From the NCBI GenBank assembly GCA_025266875.1, contig JALLLT010000058.1:151638-215637 (forward strand): DNA of 64,000 nucleotides. The letters are read 5' to 3'. Positions 21,855 through 35,024 of the stretch are shown in pieces. The translations under genes and the position numbers were made by a program. The notes below the pieces were generated by a model that worked only from the letters and a program-made list of their open reading frames with translations, was not told the origin of the DNA and did no database searches. Origin of the DNA: Fennellomyces sp. T-0311. Lineage: Eukaryota > Mucoromycota > Mucoromycetes > Mucorales > Lichtheimiaceae. Numbering within the stretch: position 1 is the stretch's first letter; every line of letters begins with the position of its first letter.

Positions 21855-21933
21855 ACACGCGCACAACGACATAGCATAGATACCACATCACATCCCTTCT
21901 TTTCAAAGAGAAACAATAATATCACATCCTTCT

Positions 21934-22572
21934 TTATTCATTCTCAACAAGCTTGCCCACCAGCAAGTACTTTGCCGCGAAGTGCTGCTCCCACTCGCGC
22001 AGCGACTCCCACTCATCCGGCGCCAAGTCCTCCAGTTTGTCGATGGGCAGCGCAGGATCGGTGATCATGTCCAGGTCGAATGAGTTCTTTGCCAGTCCGC
22101 GCGACGCATCATGCCCGGCAAAGTTAGCGTACGGGCCACCTGTCATACCATCTTCAGCCCCCCTTTTCTTATGCAAGGATATCGTGAAAACGTACCAGGA
22201 CCATAAAAGTTGCGACCTCGGGTCACATCATAGATGCTGCCATTGACAGCCATCAGAACCTTTCCGTCCTCACCCGTGCCGTCGAATGGCGTCAGTTCCT
22301 TGGGTGTGTAGTTCTTGAACACAATAACGTCGGGATGCTTTGCGGGAATGACGTTGGGCTTGCTCGATTGCGCATAAGAGCGAATGACATACGCCAGTAC
22401 CTACACAGCCCTATAAGCACCACTGAACGCACACGCTTTCCCTGCAACTCACAGCGGCCAAGGCCCAGTTGACGGGGTTTTCTGATGCATGGAATTAGCA
22501 TAACACAAGAACAGCGTGGCGATGCCAATTACCTTTGAATTGAGTAAGAACCGTGTGTATCGCAGTGCTCAT
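21934..22572 (-). CDS. Dap1/PGRMC-type membrane haem protein (MAPR family)
   Basis: Four exons (22572-22533, 22481-22453, 22400-22196, 22139-21934) sum to 159 residues. The N-terminus has one membrane helix ([16 protein letters not shown]). A cytochrome-b5-like fold follows, with [40 protein letters not shown] and [18 protein letters not shown]. The Tyr in NFYGPGGPY corresponds to the haem-ligating region of the family. Dap1/PGRMC1 binds haem and supports cytochrome P450 enzymes of sterol synthesis (Erg11) at the ER. The start at 22572 is chosen because it begins right before the membrane helix and fits the exon phases. Convergent with UDP-glucuronate decarboxylase, about 80 bp between stops. 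Confidence 0.92.
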
Positions 22573-25362
22573 GTCTGCCCTAGTAGCAAAAAAGCAATCA
22601 CGTTAGAATCCGGAAGAGGGAGAGAGATGAGGAAAAGAATGTGGCGTTGAAAGCTGCATACTTGTTCATGATTTCTTTCTTGCTTCAGAAAACGGCTATT
22701 ATCCTCCCTTTTTCGGTCGCTGGGGCAAAGGAAATGCGTTTGGAGAATTGAAATTACTGGTCTGTGTTACCCCAATCGAACGGCACATGGCGGTTGATCC
22801 TCGCCTGCTGACTTTTACACAGACTGTTGCTGCTTCTGACGATCGTGTACCGCTGCCTTTTCCCGTCTTCTAGACTGGCTCCAAATACTATGCATCTTGT
22901 CTTGGCTACGCGCCATTACGTTGGGATAGCTTTGTCTGCGCTAACATGTGCTTATACCCATTTAATATAAGCGGCCACCCTTGTGTAGATCCTAGCTATC
23001 TGCGCATGCTTCTCGCTTTCTCACCAATCGTCAGTAAATGTAGTGCATATAACGATACGTGGGAACAATGTTGCCAGGCACCATCGCAGCTGACCATATC
23101 ACAGTAAGATCACGCTGCTAGTGTTATCAATATTGAAACCGCCTGTATTCGGTCGGTCGCCACACTTTTATCCGTTGCGATCAAAGAGAGCTTAATATGA
23201 ATCGATGACATAGCAGTGTGTATCTATGTACAACCTGCTATATAACTAGAGCGGAAGACAAAACGGATACAACCCAGAAGCCATAGAACCCACCACGGCT
23301 ATCAAAAGTGGCCTCTAGAAGAATACATCATGTTTATGATTTGTTGTATACCCAGCGAATAACACAGAAAACCTAGCCACAGGGCCCCCAAAAAAAAACT
23401 ATATTTCAACTATACATATGTAGATGTTGAAGATCGGATAAAAGAGCATTGTTAGCAAATTAACCGCACAGGCTCACTTTGCAGTTGTCTTTACAATTGC
23501 TTTATTACAGCATCGTGAACGACGCAGAGATAATGTTTTTCGCTGAGTGTGGACGACCATCTTTAAAGAGGTGTACGTATACAATTCAAGGCTCTATTCA
23601 TGTTATTAGTTATGCGTATCAGTGAATAAAGGTTAGAGTGCTGGTGTACACGGTAGCAACTGCATATCCGATATTCCTTCTGATTCTTCCACTGCTCTTC
23701 TGATCCACTGGGAATCGTAACAGAGTCGACAAACGTTGTAATTGATATCGTACACGATTCAATCATGGTCATATTTTTTTTTATTTTTTTTGAACCTGGA
23801 CCATCATCGAGAAGGTATAGTGTGGTATATGCGGTAGGGGCGATGGTTGATACCCGAATCGAGTTTCATTCCCTATGTTACGTTTGATATTGTGTAGTCA
23901 ACCTGGTGCTGCCCACAGGTGCCGTAACTTCTTCTGCCACTAGCCCAGCTGGTATCTCATCTTTTATATGTAACACCACGCCCTCTCACATACGTAGAGT
24001 AGAATACCGTTGATCCAACATATCCCATTATTTGCACGAGTTCTTGTCATTGACTTCCTGTTCACAGTGCCTTAGAGCCATAAATTTATCTAGCTTTACT
24101 CGGTTGTGAGCAAATCCATTACTGTTTGTTTCTACTTCCTTCCAGAGACACCTTTTTTTTCTTCGACGACTGCGTGGCAACAAAACCTGTCATTCGTGGC
24201 TATTTGTTATCTGGGAAGCATTGTGTGGATACACGCGTATAACTATTAATGCGATTAATAGGCTTTAACCTAACGTTTACCTTACGCTGATAGGTGCCGG
24301 CGAGCGTCGTGTCAACTTAAGGAACAGTAATGATTCTGAAATTGCGTTTTTGCGCTATGCTCGCATGTCTGCGCTTAGAGAACATGATTCAGAGCAATTT
24401 ACTTTGCACTGACTTATTAAACTCATTCATCTTTCTCAATGATGTGACAGAGAACCTGGAGTAACCAAACTATGATATATCTCGGTGCTGAAGGAGACAG
24501 GAAAAGGAACATTTACCATAGGTATCGGCCATGGTAGGATACTTTTCACAAAGTACGTCTTGTTTTGCTTGGTACTGGCAGATGTGCGATGGAACAGGAG
24601 AACTTGGCTATCCTTAGTGATTAACGATGAGGGTGCCATGATTGAGATATTATGGGACCCGACCGAATCATCGGTCATTGTGTTGTATCGGAATGCACGG
24701 TTCAAACAACATGGACTACGACAAACTTTGGAATTATCGCTCTTTTTCTGGTGCTCTAAATGTGTAGCCAGCCTTCTGACCTACTGACGAAGAGTAGTGT
24801 TTACCCGTAACAACCGTGCAATTACCATTGATAGAGCGTTTTGCCTCTTTGACTTCCTTGAACTCACAACTTAAATGCCTTCGTATTGATGAATTCCCTG
24901 TAGGACAAGTTTAATATATAACTTTCAGAGAAAGATAATGAACTTGTTGGGGCCTCTGGAGCCTATACTCTTGAACACATGCGCGTTTTTGGCTCCATTT
25001 AGAATTTTTAAATTTCAGTTGCTAATCGGCTATGCACCTTTTCGCTTTGCGAGGACATCGTCATCATTAAATGGATATGGAATTAATCTGCATACATGTT
25101 CGGCATTCCTTCGAGAGCGTCCACAGTTATTGATATCAATTAAAAGTTGGCACACAGCAGTGCTATTGAAGCTACATACGCATACTGGCACATATACAGT
25201 AACTGCACGTCTGATATTTCTTCCGATTAACCCATACTATATGAAGTTGCGATAGAGTTGGCTCAAGTTAAAGGTGTTGTTGAAAATTCAATCACGATCC
25301 TATATTGTATCTTCCGACCTCGTTCCATCATACTGGAAAATGAACGTGCATATACGCTAAGT
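22573..25362. other. Long intergenic region, no supported gene
   Basis: About 2.8 kb of AT-rich sequence. The promoter of the Dap1 gene must lie at the left end. Overlapping frames at 24436-24787 (about 90-100 codons on both strands) show no family features. I see no tRNA, tandem repeat or terminal-inverted-repeat element. Confidence 0.5.
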
Positions 25363-25696
25363 TCAAAATTCCCACACTGACTCAGTTCGCGCAGAAGTGT
25401 AGCAATGCAGTTTCAAACACTGGTCCATGTTTAGCATATACTTTTCGGTTCCTTCCAACTCATCAATTAGTTCCTCATTCACCTCCAATATCATGCCATA
25501 TTCCATTTGCAATTTAGCTTCGAATTATAATGCTGTCGAGCCAGTGTACCTCTTCCTTATCAGGTGTACTTTTCATTACTTTTAGGCGGGCGATTCCTTG
25601 AAACTATGCTGTTATCTTGCTTTGGTCGACTGTGAGCAAGTTAATAAGGATCTGCTTCAGGCTTTCCTCTATCGACGCCCTTTTTGCTTCTGCCAT
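25363..25696 (-). pseudogene. Decayed small helical protein gene
   Basis: From ATG 25696 the frame reads MAEAKRASIEESLKQILINL, then meets an in-frame TAG, then continues FQGIARLKVMKSTPDKEEVH in the same frame. A one-base shift follows near 25525, after which it reads LQMEYGMILEVNEELIDELE and ends at the TGA at 25363. The amino-acid character is consistent throughout (charged, helical, about 110 residues). No GT-AG intron removes the stop and repairs the frame. I read it as a relic or a mis-sequenced gene of an unknown coiled-coil protein. It lies 209 bp downstream of the F-box gene stop, on the same strand. Confidence 0.5.
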
Positions 25697-25904
25697 GATC
25701 CCTGATCATGGCCAATCCCTTGAAAGAAAATTTGATGATCGTTTTGTTTGCTAAATAGTATGAAAAGCAGCGAAATAAAAAACACCAGGTATTATACGTA
25801 ACTCAAGGTTAGCGTACCTATTGCCAACACCTCTAAGGTATTCATTTTCTTTTGATATTGCTCGATCAAAAGTCCTGCACAATTTCTGGCAGTCCAAATT
25901 CACT

Positions 25905-27949
25905 TTATTTCAAGGTCTCTGCCAGAAGCAAAATTCTTGGGTTTCTGTAAACATACGATAGACCATCCTCCGTCACATTTTCCAAGTCATATAGAGCAAG
26001 TCTCCGTAAGCTTTGTATACTGCTAATGTGTCGAATAGCATCATCAGAGACGCAGTCCAAGAAACCAAGGATAATTGAATGCACGGAAGAACGTCGCTCG
26101 AGTGTTTGAGCAAATGTCTGAAAGGCGGTGCGATCGGCATCAAGTTCAGATAATTCAATAACTTTCAATGACGAAATATTGGCAATAGCCTGCAATAAAG
26201 CGCCCGTAATCTTGAATTCCCATTCACCTAGCTGAAGTGTGTGCAAAGACGAATATGTCGCAAGTACTTGGAACATTTGAAGCAATGCATCTTCTTGCAC
26301 ACCGTGGACGCAGGAAAGATGCAGTAGCTGTAGACTAGACAATCCGGATATCGCTTGAGAAACGTCAGTACCAATGTAATCGGCAAAATAGATTGACAGG
26401 CATTCCAGAGAAGGACATCGGGATATTAGTTGTCCAGCCATTGGACCAAAGTGATTACTAAAATTGGTCTCCAGCTGTCGCAGATTGCTGAATGCTGTAA
26501 CATCGGTCAGTTTTCGCCATATACGCTCTTCCTCCGGAGTACTGGAGCAGGGGAATCGGAAACACAGACTCTCCAGTGCACTGGCGTTCTCAGAGAGTAA
26601 TGGTAGAAGATCGTCATATTCGGGACCCTGCAGGGAGCTAACGGCCAGATGCCGTATTCCTCTTGGCTGATATATTGCTGTTGATGAGAATACCGCCCCC
26701 TTTTGTGGCTCGTCCATAGGTATACAGCGGTTAAATCCAAACGCTGCCAGTTCAGGACAACAGTCGCGCACGGCACCAATGGCCGTTATATCGCAAAAAT
26801 CGATTGATAGTCTTCGTAGTTTCGGGCAGCACGGCAGCAGTTTCCTCAACGCACCGGTGTCGATCCTTGCAAAAGATAGTTCCATGTCCAGCAAACTGGG
26901 GCATGTCGATGCAGTCGAGACAACACCCAGCGTTGCAGCTGTGGCAACGGCAGTGTAATGCGCGTAGTAGAGCCGTTGCAGGTTGTTGCAAGTGGACAGA
27001 ACGGCAGCTAAAGGGAAGGGAGGGCTTTCTTTGGGCAATACAATTTCTAGTCTTGCAAGTGTGTTCCTTGCTTGCGATAACGCCATTAAGCAGCGATTGT
27101 AGTCATTGATCCTTGAAGCTTTTACAACGGATTAGCAAGCGCTTTGCCCGAGATTGTTGCTTCTCACTTACAGCTCAGGTGCAGAAAGTCAAGCTTTCGG
27201 CACATGCCATTGATGACCGCCGTGAAGACCTCCTCGCACTGCCCGTGGCCCAGACTGGATAATTCGAGTGTTTGCACATGCTGGCCGACGAGGGGAAGAT
27301 ATGCAAGCCCCATGTCCCTTTGCTGTGTGAGCGTAAGCTGGCTCCAAAGCTGAGAATGTTGCAGCACATGATGGCGCCATGTGCTGGATACGTCGAGTGC
27401 TTGATACAAGGTATTCTTTGGTAATAATGTGATGATGGCGCTCACCAGATCGAATGGCAGCGCTTTTATAAAGTCAACACGACGATCCCGTAGTGCTTGT
27501 GCTTGTGTATATCGTTCTTCCAGTAACCCCCGTTCGCTGGTTTCCTCTTTCGGTATCGTTTTGAGACCTTGCTTGTATACACGCATAGCCTCTGTTTGCT
27601 GCGATCGTTGGGAGTAGAGCGCACCAGCACGTAGATAACCAGCTGCTTTGAATGGTGCATATGCGATCATTAAGCGTGCATCTTGCAAGCCTTTGTCGAC
27701 TTGCATCGATTGTCCGTAGGCCAAGGCGCGTAGATCAAGCACGGCAAGCATGCTGGAGAGAAGATCGGTAAATCCTCGCTGGGCATTACAAATGACTTTA
27801 TCAAACCGAGCATCCTTGAGATCGTCTAGATATGAGCCAAGGAGCGTCTGCAATGCAGCTGATGGTTGACAATAAAGTTCAAAGTTTTGTTGATCAGTTG
27901 CTCGGCGTTTGTTGTCAGGGAGTAGGCTGTCGGATTTTCGTTTGGGCAT
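25905..27949 (-). CDS. TPR/F-box/leucine-rich-repeat protein (Pof3/Dia2-like layout)
   Basis: Two exons (27949-27172 and 27118-25905, 53-bp intron) give 663 residues. The N-terminus is basic (MPKRKSDSLLPDNKRR). Residues about 25-150 look like TPR helices (ALAYGQSMQVDKGLQDARLM, RAGALYSQRSQQTEAMRVYK). An F-box follows at about 160-205 (IKALPFDLVSAIITLLPKNT, then SSTWRHHVLQ). The remainder is a series of leucine-rich repeats. F-box proteins recruit substrates to SCF ubiquitin ligases; this domain order is that of yeast Dia2 and fission yeast Pof3, which act in replication and genome stability. Orthology is inferred from architecture only. Many LRR F-box proteins exist in these fungi, so a different substrate is quite possible. 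Confidence 0.85.
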
Positions 27950-29245
27950 AGAAATAGGCCTCCATCATATGTCTGGGCTTCAGTAAATTATTTCTTTCAG
28001 TATGACTGTGCATAACATACCTTTGTTTCTAAACACGAGCAAACGTGTGTGCATCACTACGTCATAAATGTTTCAGACACATGGCATATATGCATAAGGA
28101 GAGTGTCAAGCTTACAGTGGCTCGGCCAGCCACGAAAAGGGGGCGGGTCAGTGCTCTGAAGCAACCAATGTACGCATTTGATCAGTTTGAATACCGTACT
28201 GCTTGTGGGAATGAACAATAGAGTAGAGTGCGTTTGTGGCCATAAGTACATGACGCATTGTACACCTGGAAGCCGTTTTTTACCCAAAGCAAGGAATATC
28301 ACACTCTGAAAGCAAAATGTACAGCGTGGACCCTCAGTTTTCGATAGTGTAACTCAACACATTATAGGTTGCTTGGGTGAGACAAGGAGACAGCTTGCCT
28401 TCCGCCCGTCTGGAAATAGTGAAGAGAGCGGGATTGCTTCCCAGCAACAGATCCACCAAATAATACTGACTGGGACGATCCAGACTATTCGACGGAAGAA
28501 CTACGCACCAAACGCCAAACTCTTTGTACACTGAACAGTATGGCCTATTCATCATCCTACAGGGCAAATACCGCAAAGGAAAAAGGACCGGCCAGTGATA
28601 GCTTAACAACACTGCTTGCATAGAGGTAAGCCGCCAAAGATATATGATCTGCCTGTTGTTGAAGCCAAATGTCCTGGCGAGCCTAAAGGGCAAGGCGCAA
28701 TCAAAATGGATAACATGCTGCGCGAGATGCTCGAAGTACTCGTTGAAGACACAGTTATAAGACCGGTGGCGTTTAGCATGATAGTCAATGGTTTGAAGTT
28801 ACTGTGAGTTTTATCCAAGTGCACTGCAAGAACAAGTATTAAGTATTAAATAATTTTGCGAGCCAGAATATGAGTGTACCGTACAGGGGTTGGATATGAT
28901 CCATGGTCTTTTTAGACGCTCGCTCTGGAAGTGGCCCCATGGATACAGCAGCTCTATGCCCGCCACTAGAAATGTCCCTCTCAGCACCCCTTCTACTAAA
29001 TAGTAGAAGGATCCACAACCATCACTACTGTATCGAAATCAGTGGAGTTATATATAGGCAGTGCGGTAATGATTAGTATTCACCAATTCATTTGATCAGA
29101 CAGCAATGCATGCATCGTGACACCAGCAAAACGCCAAGACGTTATGATTCGTCGAGTTGCGTAAACAGAGTTTTATCATTGGCTGTTGCGGCCTTCAAGT
29201 GTGTCTCGTACTCTTTTTTGCTTGGCATCTCTTTTTCAACAAGAA
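27950..29245. other. Spacer with a possible repeat-family fragment
   Basis: Holds the promoter of the F-box gene at the left. A 63-codon plus-strand frame, 28616-28807, contains KMDNMLREMLEVLVEDTV and may be a fragment of a dispersed protein family; no start context or partner exon is seen. A perfect 22-bp hairpin lies at 28989-29010. Confidence 0.45.
28989..29010. repeat. Perfect 10-bp inverted repeat with 2-nt loop
   Basis: CCTTCTACTA and TAGTAGAAGG flank AA. It lies about 235 bp upstream of the Vps60 ATG. It could be a protein-binding palindrome or chance; no T-tract follows. Confidence 0.6.
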
Positions 29246-30218
29246 ATGAATCGACTGTTTGGAACCAACAAGCGCGCACCAAAGCCAACACTCAACGACG
29301 CAATATCTTCGGTAACAGCTAATGAAGGATGTTCCACGCGGCTTGGTACACTAAATATTAGTACAGACGGATGTCCGCGCAGATGCCGTCGAAGTCAAGA
29401 TCCGCAAGTTAGATGCCGAACTGACTAGATATCGGGATCAAATGAAGAAAATGCGTGAAGGACCAGCAAAGGTTTGTTTATTATCCAGGTCTTTAAGCGA
29501 ACAGGAAGTCGTTGACAAGGAAGAACACAGAAATCGGTCCAGCAAAAGGCACTGCGTGTGTTAAAGCAACGAAAGCTGTATGTTGTGTGAACAGAACGAG
29601 GCAGCGGACGGGAATAACTGAACAAGGCTATGATAGATACGAGGCACAGCGAGACAACCTTCAGCAACAGTCGTTCAATATGGAGCAGGCACAGATGACA
29701 ACCGAGAATTTGCGTAACGTCATGGCGACGGTGGATGCCATGCAGACGGCCAATAAGGAAATGAAGAAGCAGTATAAGAATGTGAATCTGGACAAGATCG
29801 ACGTGAGTTTGCATGCAGACATAATGTGTGGATAGATGGACTGACCGTGGGCCACCACGTAGCAACTGCAAGACGAAATGGAGGACCTGATAGAGCAGGC
29901 CAACGAGGTGCAAGAGTCACTCGGCCGATCATACAACCTCCCTGATGACATAGATGAAGATGACCTTGAAGCAGGTAGGCGTGGATGGCGTATGTGATGC
30001 AGAGCGTGGACTGATACGGGCGAATCGCAGAACTGGATGCATTGGGCGACGAGTTAAATTTTGAAGAGGAGGACGTGCCGTCGTACTTGCAGGAAGACGT
30101 GACGGAAGAGTTACCCAAGGCATCGGAGACAGACCCCACGAAACAGCAAAAGAGCGATGTGCAGCTGGATGAGTTCGGCTTACCGATAGCAGCGCAGGCA
30201 CCTATGAAAGCTAGCTAA
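29246..30218 (+). CDS. ESCRT-III accessory protein Vps60/CHMP5
   Basis: Six exons (29246-29311, 29367-29471, 29531-29577, 29637-29802, 29863-29974, 30031-30218) sum to 227 residues, typical of the family. It begins [20 protein letters not shown], the diagnostic N-terminus of CHMP5/Vps60. The basic helical core follows ([39 protein letters not shown]), and then an acidic C-terminal half ([20 protein letters not shown]). The protein joins late ESCRT-III assembly at endosomes and binds Vta1 to regulate the Vps4 ATPase. The intron at 29578-29636 uses a GTATGT donor and restores KLYEAQRDN. The FHA gene follows on the same strand 45 bp after the stop, so its promoter may lie within this gene. Confidence 0.94.
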
Positions 30219-30262
30219 ATTTACCCGCACCAATTCCCCTATATTTCTCTTCCTTCTTGTAA

Positions 30263-31226
30263 ATGGCGATAACGTAAAATCCTAAGGAATAACATGAACA
30301 ATCACTCGGTATACTTTCTCTCAATATATATATAACCATTCTCGATCTTGACGCTTGTGCCTTTTGAATAGTTCAGTCAGTCTGAATTACTGCTCTTGAC
30401 CGAATCCACCGATCAAGATGTTCAAGTGCACACGCCGGATGTGCCTCCGGAATCCACACGACTATACCCGAAGCTCGTTGGGTCCCACTGGGAGTGTTAC
30501 ATTACGACTGATCGGCTGGTACTCGGACGAAGTTCCGGGCCCGATGCACCGCCTACACGAAACAACCGACAACATCGCGTGGATGTCGATTTCGGACAGC
30601 ACAAAAAGGATGTTTCACGATGCCATGCAGATATTCGATTTAATCCCCAAAAGAAACGCTGGGAACTACGCGTGTATGGCAGGAACGGGGCCAAAGTAAA
30701 CCATGAGTGGAAAAAACCTAGTAGCAGGTCTGTCGTGCTGACCACGGGATCCTTGATTGAAATTGTGGGCAACCGTTTCGTGTTTATCTTGCCGGATCGA
30801 TCCGCTCCTGTGACAACAACAGACGACAAACTCGAGAATCTGATCATCCATGCCTTCAGAGATCACGAGCTCTTGGATACTTCCGCTATTGTCGATTATG
30901 TTTCCCGCTCTGATCAGCCCTATGACAGGCCTTCCGTCGTCCACGCCCTGGTTCTTTCCAAAAAGTTTCATCTTGTCGATCAAATGTGGACTATGCGTCA
31001 ACCCCTCACCACCCAAATGAGTCTGGATGATATTGAATACGATTATGGTCCGGCGGCTCCGCCTGCCCAGGAACGTCCGGTGCGGTCCCTCGGTATAAGC
31101 GTGCATCAGATTTACTCGACCTGGCTTGCAGCAAAAAGACGTGCATCGGATGATCATACTCCAGACAATGGTCAGTCGTCTAGACGACAGTATATCTCAG
31201 GTAACTTTTTTAATACTGCTGCCTAG
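30263..31226 (+). CDS. FHA-domain protein
   Basis: No ATG exists in the main frame ahead of the domain, so I propose an 11-nt first exon (30263-30273, ATGGCGATAAC) spliced over a 103-bp intron to 30377-31226. This gives 286 residues in frame. The FHA domain spans about residues 25-140: RLVLGRSSG, then VDFGQHKKDVSRCHADIRF (Arg and His of the phosphothreonine pocket), WELRVYGRNGAKVN, and GSLIEIVGNRFVFIL. The C-terminal half has no clear domain. FHA domains bind phosphothreonine peptides, so a signalling, transcription or DNA-damage role is possible. It could be related to forkhead-associated transcription cofactors. The N-terminus and the 3' end (a GT follows QYISG) are the uncertain parts. Confidence 0.75.
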
Positions 31227-34577
<3,351 letters not shown>

Positions 34578-35024
34578 GGCGATCGACTCTCGTATACAGA
34601 CTTGCTGCCCCCGGCGGCCGGCACACAAACAGCAAACAAGAATATCCCGTAGACGTTTTACCAATAAAAGTGTGAATCAAGGGTCCAAATCGATTAGTTC
34701 AAATTAGGGATGTGGTGGGAACGGTAGCCGAGCTGCTTGTGCGACTGTAGAGCAAATGATGATATTACATAAAGGGCTTTTCTCTACGACGGATATTCTG
34801 CTCAGACAGAAGTGCCATCCCGGCATGACTTCCTATCGCACACGCATCGGTGTATCACAAGGAAATAATAAGCACAGTTCGGTCATGCCTGCGCTCGTTC
34901 AGCACGCCGGGATCCAAAAAAACCCTAAACACGTTTGGTTCGATATTTTTGCGAGATTTCTCGCTTTATAAACCGCTCTTTCTCTTTCCCTCTCTTTCCT
35001 TCTTTACCTTTCGCTGCCCTCCCC
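34578..35024. promoter_or_regulatory. Promoter region of the trehalose enzyme gene
   Basis: A 447-bp spacer between two genes in the same direction. The 55 bp before the trehalose ATG are a strong pyrimidine tract (CTCTTTCCCTCTCTTTCC and following), common near fungal transcription starts. No STRE (AGGGG) cluster stands out. Confidence 0.5.

Noticed and set aside
24436..24787. Overlapping 89- and 100-codon frames on both strands
   Set aside because: No family features, no splice partners, and the two frames cover the same bases.
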